This document shows positions 38,078 to 47,544 of a DNA stretch of 64,000 nt, piece by piece. Below the pieces are notes generated by a model. It worked only from the letters and a program-made list of their open reading frames with translations. It was not told the origin of the DNA and searched no databases. Position 1 is the first letter of the stretch. Each line of letters opens with the position of its first letter. The position numbers were made by a program, and so were the translations under genes. This DNA is from Tepidibacillus_B infernus (GTDB taxonomy: Bacteria > Bacillota > Bacilli > Tepidibacillales > Tepidibacillaceae): the NCBI RefSeq assembly GCF_048898065.1, contig NZ_JBLWFI010000001.1, positions 1,914,155 to 1,978,154 on the forward strand, written 5' to 3'.

Positions 38078-39187
38078 TTATTCCTCCCTCATATATTGAT
38101 AGTGGGCAGCACAGGTTCCTTCACTAGATACCATGCATGGCCCAATGGGATGAAGAGGGGTACAAGCTTTATTAAAAAGAGGACACTCCTCAGGTGTAAT
38201 AATCCCCCGAATGATTTCCCCACACCGACATGCGGTTTTACGAGGTTCTCCTACTGTCATGTTAAATCTCTTCTTCGCATTTAAGTGGGCATATTCTTCC
38301 CGCAAATCAAGACCACTGTTTTTGATGATCCCGATTCCCCGCCATGCTTCATCACTCAGCGTCAAATACGTTTCCATCAGTTTCTGGGCCACTTGATTGC
38401 CTTTATCGGTGACGATAGTTCGATGATCATTGATAATCTCTGCTTTTTCTTGAAGATGCAATTGTAAAAGTTTATAGATACTACTTAACATTTCTACTGA
38501 TTCAAACCCACTGATTACACCAGGGATCTGATATTCATCCACAAGATATTGATAACTATTTTTTCCTAATACAATAGATACATGGCCTGGTAATAGAAAT
38601 CCATCGATCTTAACAACCTCAGATTCTAGTAAATGACGAATGATTGGTTCTACCAATTTTGTGGTTAACCACATGGAAAAGTTTGTAATTCCTTCATCAT
38701 CTGCCATCTTCAGGGCAACAGTAAGAACAGGAATTGTGGTTTCAAACCCGATTCCTAGAAAAACGACTTCCTTATCTGAATGCTTCTTAGCGATTTCCAC
38801 TGCATCGACAGGGGAATAAACGACTCGAATCTCTCTTCCTTCTGTTTTCGCTTCCATCAGCGAACGTTTCGTTCCTGGAACCCTGATCATATCGCCAAAG
38901 GTACAAATAATTCGATTTTCCCCTTCCGCCAATTGGATCATTGCGTCAATCGATTTTTGATCGGTCACACAAACGGGGCAACCAGGACCAGAAATAAGCT
39001 TCACATGATCCTTTAACGACTTTTTAATCCCCGTTCTTGCTAAAGCCATCGTATGGGAACCACATACTTCCATGATCGCTGGAAGTCTTCCATATTTATC
39101 TTTATATAAATTCGCTAAGTTCATCACTTTTGCTAATAATTTTCGACTTAACTCAGGGTTGGAGGATTCATTCAGTATCTCTAGCAT
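38078..39187 (-). CDS. hypD: Hydrogenase maturation protein HypD
   Basis: A 369-residue Fe-S protein forming the scaffold with HypC on which Fe(CN)2CO is built. Conserved cysteine motifs are EVCGSHTMALARTGIK, GPGCPVCVT and the C-terminal TACRCGEIIRGI. The ATG at 39187 has a GGAGG site and overlaps hypC by 20 nt; earlier Met codons would lie within hypC and add about 31 foreign residues. Confidence 0.96.
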   Translation of the reverse strand: MLEILNESSNPELSRKLLAKVMNLANLYKDKYGRLPAIMEVCGSHTMALARTGIKKSLKDHVKLISGPGCPVCVTDQKSIDAMIQLAEGENRIICTFGDMIRVPGTKRSLMEAKTEGREIRVVYSPVDAVEIAKKHSDKEVVFLGIGFETTIPVLTVALKMADDEGITNFSMWLTTKLVEPIIRHLLESEVVKIDGFLLPGHVSIVLGKNSYQYLVDEYQIPGVISGFESVEMLSSIYKLLQLHLQEKAEIINDHRTIVTDKGNQVAQKLMETYLTLSDEAWRGIGIIKNSGLDLREEYAHLNAKKRFNMTVGEPRKTACRCGEIIRGIITPEECPLFNKACTPLHPIGPCMVSSEGTCAAHYQYMREE

Positions 39188-39395
39188 CAGCAAGCTTCCT
39201 CCATTCCTCAATGCTGACCTTTGCATATTCTTCATCAACGATCGACATGGCTTGTCCTGCATGAACAACCACATATTCACCTACTTGTACTTCAGGAACA
39301 AAGATAATACCTACCCTCATTTTTGACCCCATGACATCCACTACTGCCGTATATTCCTCTTTTTCTATTACTTTTGCTGGAACCCCTACACACAT
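39168..39395 (-). CDS. hypC: Hydrogenase maturation chaperone HypC
   Basis: A 75-residue HypC/HupF protein starting MCVGVPAKVI; Cys2 is the residue exposed by Met removal that binds the Fe centre. The rest is a small beta-barrel (AVVDVMGSKMRVGI, GEYVVVHAGQAM). It carries the Fe(CN)2CO group from HypD to the large subunit precursor. Confidence 0.96.
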   Translation of the reverse strand: MCVGVPAKVIEKEEYTAVVDVMGSKMRVGIIFVPEVQVGEYVVVHAGQAMSIVDEEYAKVSIEEWRKLADARDTE

Positions 39396-39413
39396 TTCCT
39401 TACTCTCCCCCTT

Positions 39414-41720
39414 TTAAATCCTTTCATTCGAATCTCTATTGATAGCATTTGCCGCGACGATTAACTGACCTAACGCAATTCCCCCATCATTACAAGGAAC
39501 CTTTTTATGGGTATAAACTTCAAAGCCTAGCTGCGAAAGTCTCCTTTTCATTTCACTAGTTAAAAATGGATTATGAAAACTGCCCCCTGATAAAACCACT
39601 TTTAGGTTCCAGTCTGTTTGGAAACTGGAGACCTGTACAAGTGCCTCCACAAGAGCAGTAACCACTGTTTGATGAAACAGCTGAACGATCTCAACCACTG
39701 GTTTCTTCTGCAAAATATCCTTTGTTATATGATCAATCATTTTGGTAAAATCAATCTCTAGTCCCTGATCCCTATTTTCTTTAATTTCAAAGGGGTAGGA
39801 TTCTTGAATCGTGATTTCTTCAGGCATCATTTCAGACAAACGGATTGCTGCTTCACCATCATAAGTGGAAACCTGACAAATGCCTAACATAGCACTAATC
39901 GCATCAAACAAACGGCCACACGTCCCTGCTAGCGGCGTATTGACCTTCTTTTCAATCATCTTTTTTAAAATATCAATCTCGTATTCTTTCTCTTGAAAAA
40001 GTTGTTTTGCTAGTCTTACTCCCTTTTCTCCTAAATAACCGATCATCATCCCGACAGCATTGCGCCAAGGCTCTTTAATCGCTTTTTCCCCACCTGGGAG
40101 GGGAGTATAAGTAAGATGGGCTAGTCGCTTAAAGGAACGGGCGTCTCCGTAAAGGATTTCAAAACCCCAAATATTACCATCTTCACCATAGCCAGTACCA
40201 TCTAAAATGATCCCGTACACAGGTTCTGTTAATTGATTATCTTCCATACAAGCCACATGATGAGCATGATGATGTTGCACTTCAAACATCTTCCCCTGCA
40301 TGTCCTCCGCCAAACTTCTCGTTGTAAACTGGGGATGCATGTCCACGCCAATCACTTTTCCTTGAGTTCCCATCCATTTCATGAGATGGTGAAATTCATT
40401 CTTAAAAAAATCGACAACCTCCAAGTGATCCATATCCCCAATGTGAGGTCCTAAGAAGATCTGCTCATGTCTGCCAATGGCAAAGGTATTTTTTTGCTGC
40501 CCACCTAAAGCTATCACATCATGGACAGGCTGCTGTGTTGAGATTGGATCAGGAACATAACCTCTTGAACGCCTTAGAAAAGTAATCTCACCATCAATGA
40601 CCTGAACCACCGAATCGTCTAAAGGATGTAAAATTTCTCGATTCGTAGTAAGGATAAAATCTGCAATTCCCTTTAATCCTTTTCGTGCTTCCTCATCTTT
40701 ATAAAGAATCGGCATTCCTGATGGATTGGCACTCGTCATCACCAATAAACGAAGGTCTGGATCATCGAAGAGTAGATGATGTAATGGCGTATATGGAAAC
40801 ATGACCCCGAGTGTCTTTAAGCCTGGAGCCAAGTTTTTAGGCAACTGGTTATGCTGCTTTTGCATTAATACGACAATCGGTGATTCGGGCGATTGAAGGG
40901 TTTCCTTTTCTTTTGGTCCAATATAACAGAGATCCCTAACGATTTCCATTGAAGCAGCCATTACAGCAAGGGGCCGATTTGGCCGTCGTTTTCTCTCCCT
41001 TAGACGAGAGATTGTCTCCTCATTCAAAGCATCACAGGCTAGATGATAACCCCCTAGGCCTTTGATCGCAACAATAAAGCCTTGTTTTAACAACTGTTGT
41101 ACTTTTTTGATCGCTTGATCACCTTTCCCTATACCTTCTCCATCGATGGATAATAATTCAACATCTGGCCCACAAGAAACGCAAGCAATCGGTTGAGCAT
41201 GATGACGACGATTATTAGGGTTCTCATATTCCTCCTGGCAGGACTCACACATCTCAAAAGATGACATGACCGTATAGGGACGATCATAGGGTAATTCAGA
41301 GATAATCGTATAACGGGGGCCACATTGGGTACAGTTGATAAAGGGATAACGATAGCGAAAGTTGGTTGGGTCTTTCATCTCCAGTAAACAATCTTCACAT
41401 ACCGCCGAATCGACGGGAATCACTAAAGAGGACTTCCCCGTTCGTTCACTTGGGATAATCATAAAATCTTGATATCCCTTAGGATCCATTTCTACAACAT
41501 CAATAGAATCCACTCTAGATAACCTTGGAGGATGGAGCTTAACTTCATCAATCATTTGTTGAAGGGATTCTTCCTCCCCCTCCGCTACGATTTGTACCCC
41601 ATCCATATTATTTTGAACAGTTCCCTTGATGTCATATTTTTCAGCTAATTGAAAGATAAAGGGGCGAAATCCCACCCCTTGAACCCTTCCTTTTATCGTT
41701 AATTTGCTGGCTTTAAGCAT
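39414..41720 (-). CDS. hypF: Carbamoyltransferase HypF
   Basis: A 768-residue protein with four modules: acylphosphatase (GRVQGVGFRPFIF, about residues 8-90), two zinc fingers (CEDC, CTQCGPRY, CESCQEEY, CVSCGP), YrdC-like domain (about 200-370) and Kae1-like C-terminal half (HHHAHHVACMEDN). It makes carbamoyl-AMP from carbamoyl phosphate and loads it onto HypE. The ATG at 41720 has AGGGGTG upstream and overlaps the hypB end by 22 nt. The carAB products nearby supply its substrate. Confidence 0.96.
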   Translation of the reverse strand: MLKASKLTIKGRVQGVGFRPFIFQLAEKYDIKGTVQNNMDGVQIVAEGEEESLQQMIDEVKLHPPRLSRVDSIDVVEMDPKGYQDFMIIPSERTGKSSLVIPVDSAVCEDCLLEMKDPTNFRYRYPFINCTQCGPRYTIISELPYDRPYTVMSSFEMCESCQEEYENPNNRRHHAQPIACVSCGPDVELLSIDGEGIGKGDQAIKKVQQLLKQGFIVAIKGLGGYHLACDALNEETISRLRERKRRPNRPLAVMAASMEIVRDLCYIGPKEKETLQSPESPIVVLMQKQHNQLPKNLAPGLKTLGVMFPYTPLHHLLFDDPDLRLLVMTSANPSGMPILYKDEEARKGLKGIADFILTTNREILHPLDDSVVQVIDGEITFLRRSRGYVPDPISTQQPVHDVIALGGQQKNTFAIGRHEQIFLGPHIGDMDHLEVVDFFKNEFHHLMKWMGTQGKVIGVDMHPQFTTRSLAEDMQGKMFEVQHHHAHHVACMEDNQLTEPVYGIILDGTGYGEDGNIWGFEILYGDARSFKRLAHLTYTPLPGGEKAIKEPWRNAVGMMIGYLGEKGVRLAKQLFQEKEYEIDILKKMIEKKVNTPLAGTCGRLFDAISAMLGICQVSTYDGEAAIRLSEMMPEEITIQESYPFEIKENRDQGLEIDFTKMIDHITKDILQKKPVVEIVQLFHQTVVTALVEALVQVSSFQTDWNLKVVLSGGSFHNPFLTSEMKRRLSQLGFEVYTHKKVPCNDGGIALGQLIVAANAINRDSNERI

Positions 41721-42364
41721 TTTTGATAAACACCCCTGATCCAATTGAGCCATTCTTCTAGTCCTTCTTCTGTCTTCGATGAAAGTTGGATCAATTTCGA
41801 TTCAGGGTTAATTCCTTTTAAGTCTTCAATTGCTTGTTGTACATCAAAATCTAGATAAGGAAGCAAATCAATTTTATTTAAGACAACCAATTCTGTTCTA
41901 CGGAACATCACTGGATACTTTGGAATCTTGTCATTTCCTTCTGGAATACTCAAAACCACCACTTTATGGGCTTGACCTAGATCATAACCAGATGGACAAA
42001 CCAGGTTACCTACATTCTCAATAAATAAGATATCTATATCATCTAAATTAAATTCAGGCAACACTTTTGCTACCATTCTTGCATCTAGATGACAACCACC
42101 ATTGGTGTTGATTTGTACTGCTTTTGCTCCTAATGCACGAATACGATCCGCATCTTTTTCTGTAGCCAAATCTCCTTCGATGACACCAATGCGAAATTCA
42201 CTGGATAAAGCCTGTACAGTTTTTTCCAATAACGTCGTCTTTCCTGCCCCAGGTGAACTCATAATATTGATCACTAAAGTTCTACTTTTTTGAAACTGCT
42301 CTCTATTAAATTCAGCGGCCTTATTATTATTTGATAGAATGTCTTCCTCTAGAACGATTTCCAT
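41699..42364 (-). CDS. hypB: Hydrogenase nickel-insertion GTPase HypB
   Basis: A 221-residue GTPase with P-loop SSPGAGKTTLLEK, a CH metal site in NTNGGCHLDA, DIDILFIENVGNLVCP and NKID specificity motif. The N-terminal His-rich nickel store of many HypB proteins is missing. The ATG at 42364 is chosen because the upstream ORF extension lies over a repeat sequence and lacks conservation. Confidence 0.95.
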   Translation of the reverse strand: MEIVLEEDILSNNNKAAEFNREQFQKSRTLVINIMSSPGAGKTTLLEKTVQALSSEFRIGVIEGDLATEKDADRIRALGAKAVQINTNGGCHLDARMVAKVLPEFNLDDIDILFIENVGNLVCPSGYDLGQAHKVVVLSIPEGNDKIPKYPVMFRRTELVVLNKIDLLPYLDFDVQQAIEDLKGINPESKLIQLSSKTEEGLEEWLNWIRGVYQKCLKPAN

Positions 42365-42418
42365 CTCCCTTTCCCCCTTTGTAAAGATTGTACACAACTT
42401 TAACACATTGCTTTTCGT

Positions 42419-42447
42419 GGTTTGTATATTCCACCCCTATACAAACC
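42419..42447. repeat. Palindromic repeat family, terminal-arms-only copy G
   Basis: 29 bp: GGTTTGTATATTCCA (the left arm of copy B) followed by CCCCTATACAAACC, giving a 10-bp inverted repeat GGTTTGTATA/TATACAAACC. It lies between hypA and hypB inside the operon; no U-tract, so not a terminator. Confidence 0.5.
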
Positions 42448-42450
42448 TAT

Positions 42451-42801
42451 CTAATTTCCTTTATAGGATTTCACTTTAAACGTTTCCCCAGCGATCAACT
42501 TGCCACTCGGAAAGTTACATGCAGGGCATACCGCAATCCGTTGTTCTGGCATATATTCTAATTCACAGATCACACATATGGCTTTTGCTTTCTCGTGAAT
42601 GATGGTTAGTTTTGCATTCTTGTTTAAGAAATCAATTCCCTGAGATTTGTACACATCAAAAGCCATTTCCAATGCGTCTGGTAGTGCATTACTCAATTCT
42701 CCTACGATTAAATCTACTTCTTCTACTTTTTTGATATTCCTCTTTTTCGCATCTTCTTCTATCAAATGGAGGATATCACCCATCAAAGCCATCTCATGCA
42801 T
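42451..42801 (-). CDS. hypA: Hydrogenase nickel-incorporation protein HypA
   Basis: A 116-residue nickel metallochaperone. It begins MHEMALM with the Ni-binding His2, and the zinc site is CVICELEY...CPACNFP. The partner is HypB. GAGGAGG lies just before the ATG, 19 nt after the preceding gene. Confidence 0.95.
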   Translation of the reverse strand: MHEMALMGDILHLIEEDAKKRNIKKVEEVDLIVGELSNALPDALEMAFDVYKSQGIDFLNKNAKLTIIHEKAKAICVICELEYMPEQRIAVCPACNFPSGKLIAGETFKVKSYKGN

Positions 42802-42820
42802 CTTGATCCTCCTCTTTTCT

Positions 42821-43243
42821 TTACATTTTCTCTATTAAAACAAACCACTTACCATCCTTTTCTTTTAAAGGGTAAAATTTTGGAATGAATTGGCCCTCAT
42901 TCTTTTCAATGAAATATTGCTTATTGCATGCTAGACAGATCAATTTCTTTTCAAAAGGAATCCACTGAATGAAGGCATGGCAAATTGGGCAAGTTTTATC
43001 AAGAGCTTTCATCTCTTCCCCATTAGAATAAAGGCTAATCGAACGATTTTCTAAAAAAAGATCCTTAAACCCAATAAACGCTTTTGGATGAAGATGTCCA
43101 AGAGAGTGCCACTTCACCCCAGTCATCTCATCAAACAATTGATCGATCTTCTCAACGTCCTCTTCAATTAAAGGAGAAACAAACTCTTTTACAGCCTCTA
43201 AAAGGCTCTTTTTCATCTGAGATAAGAACTCGGCACGATTCAC
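42821..43243 (-). CDS. Unrecognised small metal-binding protein of the hydrogenase operon
   Basis: A 140-residue protein I cannot assign. The N-terminal 80 residues are helical and acidic. Near residue 86 comes CPICHAFIQWIP and 15 residues on CLACNKQYF, a pair of C-x2-C motifs resembling a zinc ribbon or a Rieske-like site lacking the second His. The GTG start overlaps the hyaD stop (GTGA), so it is translationally coupled to the protease. Position between hyaD and hypA points to a maturation, electron-transfer or metal-handling role for the hydrogenase. Confidence 0.75.
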   Translation of the reverse strand: MNRAEFLSQMKKSLLEAVKEFVSPLIEEDVEKIDQLFDEMTGVKWHSLGHLHPKAFIGFKDLFLENRSISLYSNGEEMKALDKTCPICHAFIQWIPFEKKLICLACNKQYFIEKNEGQFIPKFYPLKEKDGKWFVLIEKM

Positions 43244-43731
43244 AAACTTTCACTCCAAATTTGAACCTGTTGAACGACTTTTTCTACCAGCTTTGGCAAT
43301 TGTTTTTGAACCGTTTCTGATAATTCAAGACCTAATTGTAAGGAATAAGGCTGGATACCGAACATGATCATTTTTTCCGGTAATCTTTCCCGAAGTTTGG
43401 CTGCAGATAATACTTCTTGAAAACCCACTTGATGAATTGACATTTTGATCCCGTAATACTTTGGTATTTCCTCATTCTCAATCGTTATTAATTCCCCTGC
43501 TAGTTTCCCCGCATTGATCGCATCAATAATAATCAAATAATCAGCTTCCTCAACAGGTTCTAATAATTTGATTCCATCCGTTGTCCCTTCTACGATCTCA
43601 AGATAGGGTGACTCTGGTAGAGCTTCACGTAAATAGGGAAGAATATGCACACCAACACCCTCATCTGAATAGAGGGTGTTGCCAATGCCAATAATAATGA
43701 TTTTTTTTGCTTTTTTTTCTTCAGTCATCAT
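43240..43731 (-). CDS. hyaD: Hydrogenase maturation protease (HyaD/HybD family)
   Basis: A 163-residue endopeptidase that removes the C-terminal tail of HyaB after nickel insertion. The three nickel-sensing residues are present: Glu in GNTLYSDEGVG, Asp in IIIDAINAG and His in SIHQVGFQE. Two adjacent ATG codons serve as start (43731/43728). It lies 13 nt beyond hyaC. Confidence 0.94.
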   Translation of the reverse strand: MMTEEKKAKKIIIIGIGNTLYSDEGVGVHILPYLREALPESPYLEIVEGTTDGIKLLEPVEEADYLIIIDAINAGKLAGELITIENEEIPKYYGIKMSIHQVGFQEVLSAAKLRERLPEKMIMFGIQPYSLQLGLELSETVQKQLPKLVEKVVQQVQIWSESL

Positions 43732-43744
43732 CTGTTACACACCT

Positions 43745-44497
43745 TCAGTCTCTTAGATCGCATTCAGACTTATAACCTGTGAAAATAGAAGATACCGTTC
43801 CGTTCCTTGTGAGCCAATCTTCACGAAATGCCATATAAATATGAATCACCATAAACACCATAAATCCCCATGCCACTAAATGATGCCAAGATCGAACGGA
43901 AAAACTATCTCCACCAAAAAGGTATGGAACCCAAGAGAAGAATTTCCCCCAAAAGGATTCTGGATTGGGTTCAAAATATAAATAGTATCCAGTAAACATC
44001 ATGATGAGTGATCCTGTGCCAATAAAGATCCAGTAACTTAATTCAGCCAAGGCATTATGACCAATATAATGTTTTTTCTTATTTTTTAGGAATAAATAAA
44101 ATTTTATCGTTTCAAACGTACCTTTCCAAAACTCTTTTCGTAACGGGTTTGACTTTGCATATTGATTCCCAACAAAAACCCAATAGAACCGGACAAGTAA
44201 ATTGATCGTAAAAACAAAAGCAGAAAAAAAGTGAATATAACGAACCCAGCCCATCAAGAAAGAATAGTAAGCTTCTTCTTGAACAGGCGCAGCTACAAAA
44301 GGATGAGCAATATAGACTCCGGTAATCATTAAAATGATAATAGCTAGTGCATTGATCCAATGGAAAATACGTACCGGAAGCTCCCATACATATACTTTAG
44401 TACAGTTTCCTTTCATATTCCTGCTAACATGGTTTGGGTCAAAGGTAAAATCAGGCTGATACCTTGGGATTGGATTTGGTTCAGTAGGGATCGACAT
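43745..44497 (-). CDS. hyaC: Hydrogenase cytochrome b subunit
   Basis: A 250-residue integral membrane b-type cytochrome with four to five helices and the family signature VRIFHWINALAIIILMITG near the N-terminus, plus further His residues (RYIHFFSAF, SWHHLVAWG, IHIYMAF) as haem ligands. It anchors the HyaAB dimer and passes electrons to the quinone pool. The ATG at 44497 with GGAGGG is preferred to a TTG one codon upstream. Confidence 0.93.
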   Translation of the reverse strand: MSIPTEPNPIPRYQPDFTFDPNHVSRNMKGNCTKVYVWELPVRIFHWINALAIIILMITGVYIAHPFVAAPVQEEAYYSFLMGWVRYIHFFSAFVFTINLLVRFYWVFVGNQYAKSNPLRKEFWKGTFETIKFYLFLKNKKKHYIGHNALAELSYWIFIGTGSLIMMFTGYYLYFEPNPESFWGKFFSWVPYLFGGDSFSVRSWHHLVAWGFMVFMVIHIYMAFREDWLTRNGTVSSIFTGYKSECDLRD

Positions 44498-44509
44498 CAA
44501 ACTTCCCTC

Positions 44510-46225
44510 CTAATAACCTATTTTCAGTTCGGTCATTTTTTGATTTTCTAAATCTGTCAGATGAACGGCACAAGCCAAACATGGGTCAAAAGAATGGATA
44601 ATCCTTAGAATTTCGATCGGTTGTTCAGGATCTAAAACAGGTGTCCCCCTTAAAGCCGCTTCATAAGCACCCACATTTTGGTCCTCAATTCTTGGAGAAG
44701 CATTCCAAGTCGTAGGAACAACCGCTTGATAATTTTTTGTCTTGCCATCTTCAATTTCAATCCAGTGGCCTAACGAACCGCGAGGAGCCTCCATCCAACC
44801 TACACCTTTTGTTTGTTTTGGCCATGTACTTGGTTCCCACTTTGTACGGTCAAATGTGGTTTGATCCCCATTCTTGATATTTTTCAATAGTTCATCCATA
44901 TCATTGCGTAACCAGTTGGAAATGAGAACTGTTTCAAGTCCTCTCGCAACCGTTCTTCCTAAGGCAGACTGTAAGGCACTAATCGGTAAATCTAATTTTT
45001 TCAAAGTACTATCGACAATATCGACAAACTCTTCTTTGTCTAGTGCATATCCTACTAACATTCGAGCCAATGGACCTGTCTCCATCGGTTTGTTCTTCCA
45101 ACGAGGAGATTTTAACCAACTATATTTATCATCCGTATTTAAATTTTTATAAGGTGCTTTTGGACCACTATAATTTAATGTGGTTTCCCCTTCCCAAGGA
45201 TGTTTTGCACCTGTTCTTTGACCATCATAGGTATACCATGAACGATCAATAAATTCTTTAATTTGTTCTGGGTCTCTAGGATCTAAATCATATACCTTGC
45301 TTAAATCGCCATCTAGAATGACACCTCGAGGCATACGATAATCCTTCACTTCTTTCCAATCGCTGGTAGAGAAATCACCATAAACCAAGTAATTGTTTAA
45401 TCCTCCACCATAGGTCCAATCTTTATAGAACGAACCAATCGCTAAAAGATCAGGAATGTAGACCTTGTTCACAAACTCTCTTGCTTCATCAATCAGTTGA
45501 GAAATATAGGCTAATCGTTCTGCATTCACTCCTGTATCACTATTGATATCGATTGGAGTAGCCATTCCACCTACCACGTAAAATGGGTGTGGATTCTTTC
45601 CTCCAAAAATCGTTTGGATTTTTACTACTTCTTTTTGCCAATCTAGTGCTTCTAGATAATGTGCTACTGCTAGTAGATTAACCTCAGGTGGTAACTTATA
45701 AGCGGGATGACCCCAATATCCGTTAGCAAAAATACCAAGTTGTCCGCTATCCACTAATTTTTTAATTTTATTTTGAACCTCTTTAAAATAACCAACAGAT
45801 GATTTCGGCCAATCAGAGATCGATTGAGCAATACGACTTGTCTCTGCAGGGTCTGCTTTTAATGCATTGACGACATCCACCCAATCTAAGGCATGTAAAT
45901 GATAAAAATGAACGACATGGTCATGAACAAATAATGTTTCATTCATCATTTCTCTGATTAAATGAGCATTTCGCGGGATATGAATATCTAACGCATCTTC
46001 AACTGAACGAACGGAGGACAAGGCATGAACCGTGGTACAAACCCCACAGATCCGTTGAACATAGGCCCAGACATCTCTTGGGTCTCTGCCTTGGACAATC
46101 AGTTCAATTCCCCTTACCGATGTCCCAGAACTAAAAGCATCTTTAATCACCCCATCATTAAAATCTGCTTCAATTCTTAAATGGCCTTCTATTCGGCTAA
46201 CCGGATCGATCACTAATCGCTCCAT
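44510..46225 (-). CDS. hyaB: [NiFe] uptake hydrogenase large subunit
   Basis: A 571-residue catalytic subunit. The nickel ligands are intact: RICGVCTTVHA near residue 60 and DPCLACAVH near the C-terminus, followed by a 16-residue tail that HyaD should remove after His555. The length, C-terminal motif and the small subunit with Tat signal place it with group 1 membrane-bound H2-uptake enzymes. It lies 2 nt after hyaA. Confidence 0.97.
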   Translation of the reverse strand: MERLVIDPVSRIEGHLRIEADFNDGVIKDAFSSGTSVRGIELIVQGRDPRDVWAYVQRICGVCTTVHALSSVRSVEDALDIHIPRNAHLIREMMNETLFVHDHVVHFYHLHALDWVDVVNALKADPAETSRIAQSISDWPKSSVGYFKEVQNKIKKLVDSGQLGIFANGYWGHPAYKLPPEVNLLAVAHYLEALDWQKEVVKIQTIFGGKNPHPFYVVGGMATPIDINSDTGVNAERLAYISQLIDEAREFVNKVYIPDLLAIGSFYKDWTYGGGLNNYLVYGDFSTSDWKEVKDYRMPRGVILDGDLSKVYDLDPRDPEQIKEFIDRSWYTYDGQRTGAKHPWEGETTLNYSGPKAPYKNLNTDDKYSWLKSPRWKNKPMETGPLARMLVGYALDKEEFVDIVDSTLKKLDLPISALQSALGRTVARGLETVLISNWLRNDMDELLKNIKNGDQTTFDRTKWEPSTWPKQTKGVGWMEAPRGSLGHWIEIEDGKTKNYQAVVPTTWNASPRIEDQNVGAYEAALRGTPVLDPEQPIEILRIIHSFDPCLACAVHLTDLENQKMTELKIGY

Positions 46226-46227
46226 CT

Positions 46228-47313
46228 TTATTCACCTCTATTTATCGAGTTTTCTTGTTTTTTTGGTTCTTTTTTCATTGCGGTAATAGATGCATGAACA
46301 GCGATACCTGCTAGTGCAGCCCCAGTTGCATAGAGACCAACTTTCTCAGGATTGATCGTCGTTTGTGTACCAGGGATTTCTGCCTCACGAACATAGAAAG
46401 GCCCATTATCCCAGAATTGATTTTCTGTACAACCAATACATGGATTACCTGATTGAATCGGGAAGCTTACCCCACCATTCCAACGAATTTGCGCACAAGA
46501 ACTATATGTAGTAGGGCCTTTACAACCAAGCTTATATAGACAATAGCCTTGTTTTGCCCCTTCATCATCAAAGCTTTCTGCAAACAGGCCTGCATCAAAA
46601 TACGCACGACGGTTACATGTATCATGAATCCTGTGTCGATAGAAAGCCTTTGGTCTTTTTTGACTATCTAGTTCCGGAATTGTTCCAAAGGTGATAATAT
46701 GTGCGATCACACCAGTCATCACTTCAGCGATTGGTGGACATCCAGGAATTCGAATCACTGGTTTATCTTTGATTAAATCAGTCACAGGCACTGCATGGGT
46801 CGGATTTGGTTTTGCTGCTGCAATTCCACCCCATGAAGAACAGCTTCCATAAGTAATCACCGCCATTGCTCCCTTTGCTGTTTCGAGCAGAAGTTCTTTT
46901 GCGGATCTACCACCAATCATCAAAAAGTCATCGTTTAAAGGAATACTTCCTTCTACAACTAAGACATACTCCCCATTGTAGTTTTCAAGGACACTTTGAC
47001 GGGCAGTCTCAATATGGTGACCGGAAGCGGCGGATAAGACTTCACTGTATTCTAACGAAATCATCTCTAGTAAAACGCTTTCAACCTTAGGATGAGTAGA
47101 GCGAATAAATGATTCAGAACAACCTGTGCAATCTTGCATTTGTAGCCAAATGACTGGTACGCGTTTTTTTGTTTCCATTGCCTTCACTACAACATCCTTT
47201 TGGGAAAAACTTAAACCCATTGTGGCAGCCAAACCGGTACACATCTGTAAGAAACGCCGACGAGAAATCCCCCTTTCAAGAGCAGATTCTAAAATCGTTT
47301 TCTCTCCATCCAT
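46228..47313 (-). CDS. hyaA: [NiFe] uptake hydrogenase small subunit
   Basis: A 361-residue Fe-S subunit. It has a twin-arginine signal (SRRRFLQMC, residues 17-25), so the folded HyaAB dimer is exported by Tat. The proximal cluster motif DCTGCSES and the later cysteines for medial and distal clusters (CNRRAYF, CLYKLGCKGPTTYSSC, CIGCTE) are present. A C-terminal membrane helix (about 325-345) anchors it to HyaC. GGAGGAG precedes the ATG. First gene of the 10-kb hydrogenase operon. Confidence 0.97.
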   Translation of the reverse strand: MDGEKTILESALERGISRRRFLQMCTGLAATMGLSFSQKDVVVKAMETKKRVPVIWLQMQDCTGCSESFIRSTHPKVESVLLEMISLEYSEVLSAASGHHIETARQSVLENYNGEYVLVVEGSIPLNDDFLMIGGRSAKELLLETAKGAMAVITYGSCSSWGGIAAAKPNPTHAVPVTDLIKDKPVIRIPGCPPIAEVMTGVIAHIITFGTIPELDSQKRPKAFYRHRIHDTCNRRAYFDAGLFAESFDDEGAKQGYCLYKLGCKGPTTYSSCAQIRWNGGVSFPIQSGNPCIGCTENQFWDNGPFYVREAEIPGTQTTINPEKVGLYATGAALAGIAVHASITAMKKEPKKQENSINRGE

Positions 47314-47359
47314 TCTTTTACTCCTCCATTTTTCTAGAATGATAATAATAACACTTATG

Positions 47360-47365
47360 ATTATA
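47360..47365 (-). promoter_or_regulatory. Probable -10 of the hydrogenase operon
   Basis: TATAAT on the minus strand about 47 nt before the hyaA ATG. No good -35 lies 17 nt upstream (ACTAAT), which suggests an activator-dependent promoter. The IS element begins only 68 bp further upstream. Confidence 0.45.
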
Positions 47366-47432
47366 AAAAAGTTGTATCGTATATTAGTTCACCAATTGTT
47401 CATAATCACTGCATATAGCTAATATATTTATA

Positions 47433-47544
47433 GTGAACTACCCGCCACCTACGCTTCGCTTAGAGGTGGGGGCTTCTAAGGTAATCGCACCTAACGGTAC
47501 GAAATTTACTTAGCTATCGAGCCTGTTCCATGCTCTATTTATGA
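47433..47544 (-). ncRNA. Predicted omega-RNA (right end of the tnpB element)
   Basis: The stretch from the tnpB stop to the element right end folds into a strong terminal hairpin (CCACCTCTAAGCGAAGCG with AGGTGG) and ends in GGGTAGTTCAC. In IS605 elements this region is the TnpB guide-RNA scaffold, with the guide read from the flank beyond the end. Prediction by position only. Confidence 0.5.

Noticed and set aside
44112..44387. 91-residue Cys/Ser-rich minus-strand ORF
   Set aside because: Out-of-frame shadow of hyaC.
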